NCBI GenBank assembly: GCA_012034405.1
Contig: JAAVLZ010000011.1
Location: forward strand, 48,482 to 112,481
Direction of reading: 5' to 3'
DNA: 64,000 nt
From: Oscillospiraceae bacterium HV4-5-C5C
GTDB lineage: Bacteria > Bacillota > Clostridia > Saccharofermentanales > Fastidiosipilaceae
This document shows, one piece after another, positions 63,905-64,000 of this stretch. The notes beneath the pieces are model-generated. The model was given only the letters and a program-made list of their open reading frames with translations, was not told the origin of the DNA and searched no databases. Each line of letters begins with the position of its first letter. Position 1 is the first letter of the stretch. Made by a program: the position numbers and the translations under genes.

Positions 63905-63932
63905 TAAAAAAGCCCGTTTATAAAAACGGGCT
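63905..63932 (-). terminator. Rho-independent terminator of a gene beyond the right edge
   Basis: AGCCCGTTT (63911-63919) pairs with AAACGGGCT (63924-63932) and, read on the minus strand, is followed by six T residues. It lies 61 bases upstream of the amidohydrolase and would end a minus-strand gene entering from the right. Confidence 0.8.
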
Positions 63933-64000
63933 GTCTGCAGCGAAGACGAAACATCACACTAAACATTCAGTTATGAAATATCTTGTATTGTTATCATATT

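Overview
The window looks like a chromosomal segment of a GC-rich anaerobic Firmicute, most likely a member of the Clostridia. The evidence is the archaeal-type ProS, the NAD-linked trimeric [FeFe]-hydrogenase, a flavodiiron protein, the c-di-AMP/GlmM cluster, TTG/GTG starts with strong AAGGAGG ribosome sites, and sugar-acid pathways typical of gut or lignocellulose fermenters. No phage, IS element, CRISPR array, tRNA or rRNA was seen. Most genes before 42.6 kb lie on the minus strand.

Layout. 0-13 kb is housekeeping: the 5' part of metA (cut by the window edge), a uridine-kinase-like protein, eno, a PfkB sugar-phosphate kinase, proS, a cell-wall amidase, glmM, a one-piece CdaA-YbbR diadenylate cyclase, a Crp/Fnr regulator, and a DUF1538 membrane protein translationally coupled to a double-domain PII-like protein. 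13-27.4 kb is a galacturonate/pectin island: kduD, kduI, a predicted galactose-binding-like protein, uxaA, uxaB, uxaC, a LacI regulator, a GH4 alpha-galacturonidase, an AraC regulator, a DUF2974 hydrolase, kdgK and kdgA. 27.5-32.7 kb is a BMP-type (nucleoside-like) ABC importer. 33-38.6 kb holds a flavodiiron protein and the rhamnose genes rhaM, araC, rhaA and rhaB. 38.8-42.3 kb has a COG2509 flavoprotein, a ferritin-like protein and a membrane glycosyltransferase. 42.6-46.6 kb is hydC-hydB-hydA, facing an unusual DtxR-family regulator. 47-49.7 kb has a Nudix hydrolase, an MFS exporter and a solitary MazF-like toxin. 49.7-54.6 kb has an esterase/methionine-sulfoxide-reductase fusion, an IlvD/Edd-type dehydratase and fucO. 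54.8-61 kb has an MFS protein, a cysteine-containing AraC regulator and an iron-siderophore ABC importer. 61-64 kb has an MFS permease and an AbgB-like M20 amidohydrolase.

How the genes fit together. GH4 would release galacturonate from imported (rhamno)galacturonan oligomers. UxaC, UxaB and UxaA convert galacturonate to 2-keto-3-deoxygluconate (KDG), KduI and KduD bring the unsaturated end units to KDG, and KdgK and KdgA finish to pyruvate and glyceraldehyde-3-phosphate. The rha genes take the rhamnose, and FucO would reduce the resulting lactaldehyde to propanediol. The aldolase rhaD, the polysaccharide lyases and the oligomer importer are not in the window. Three promoters of the uronate operons carry the same GTnAACGnTAAC palindrome, which suggests that the LacI protein encoded here controls them as one regulon.

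The most unusual items are the esterase/fRMsr fusion (49.7 kb), the CdaA-YbbR fusion (8.3 kb), the tandem PII-like protein with DUF1538 (10.8 kb), the DtxR-like protein that has lost its metal ligands and gained a cysteine cluster beside the hydrogenase (46.7 kb), the dehydratase lacking the first canonical cluster cysteine (51.3 kb), and the paired GTTAG-N6-CTAAC operators at the iron-uptake locus (56.8-57.0 kb). All functions are inferred from sequence reading and memory of protein families; no searches were run.
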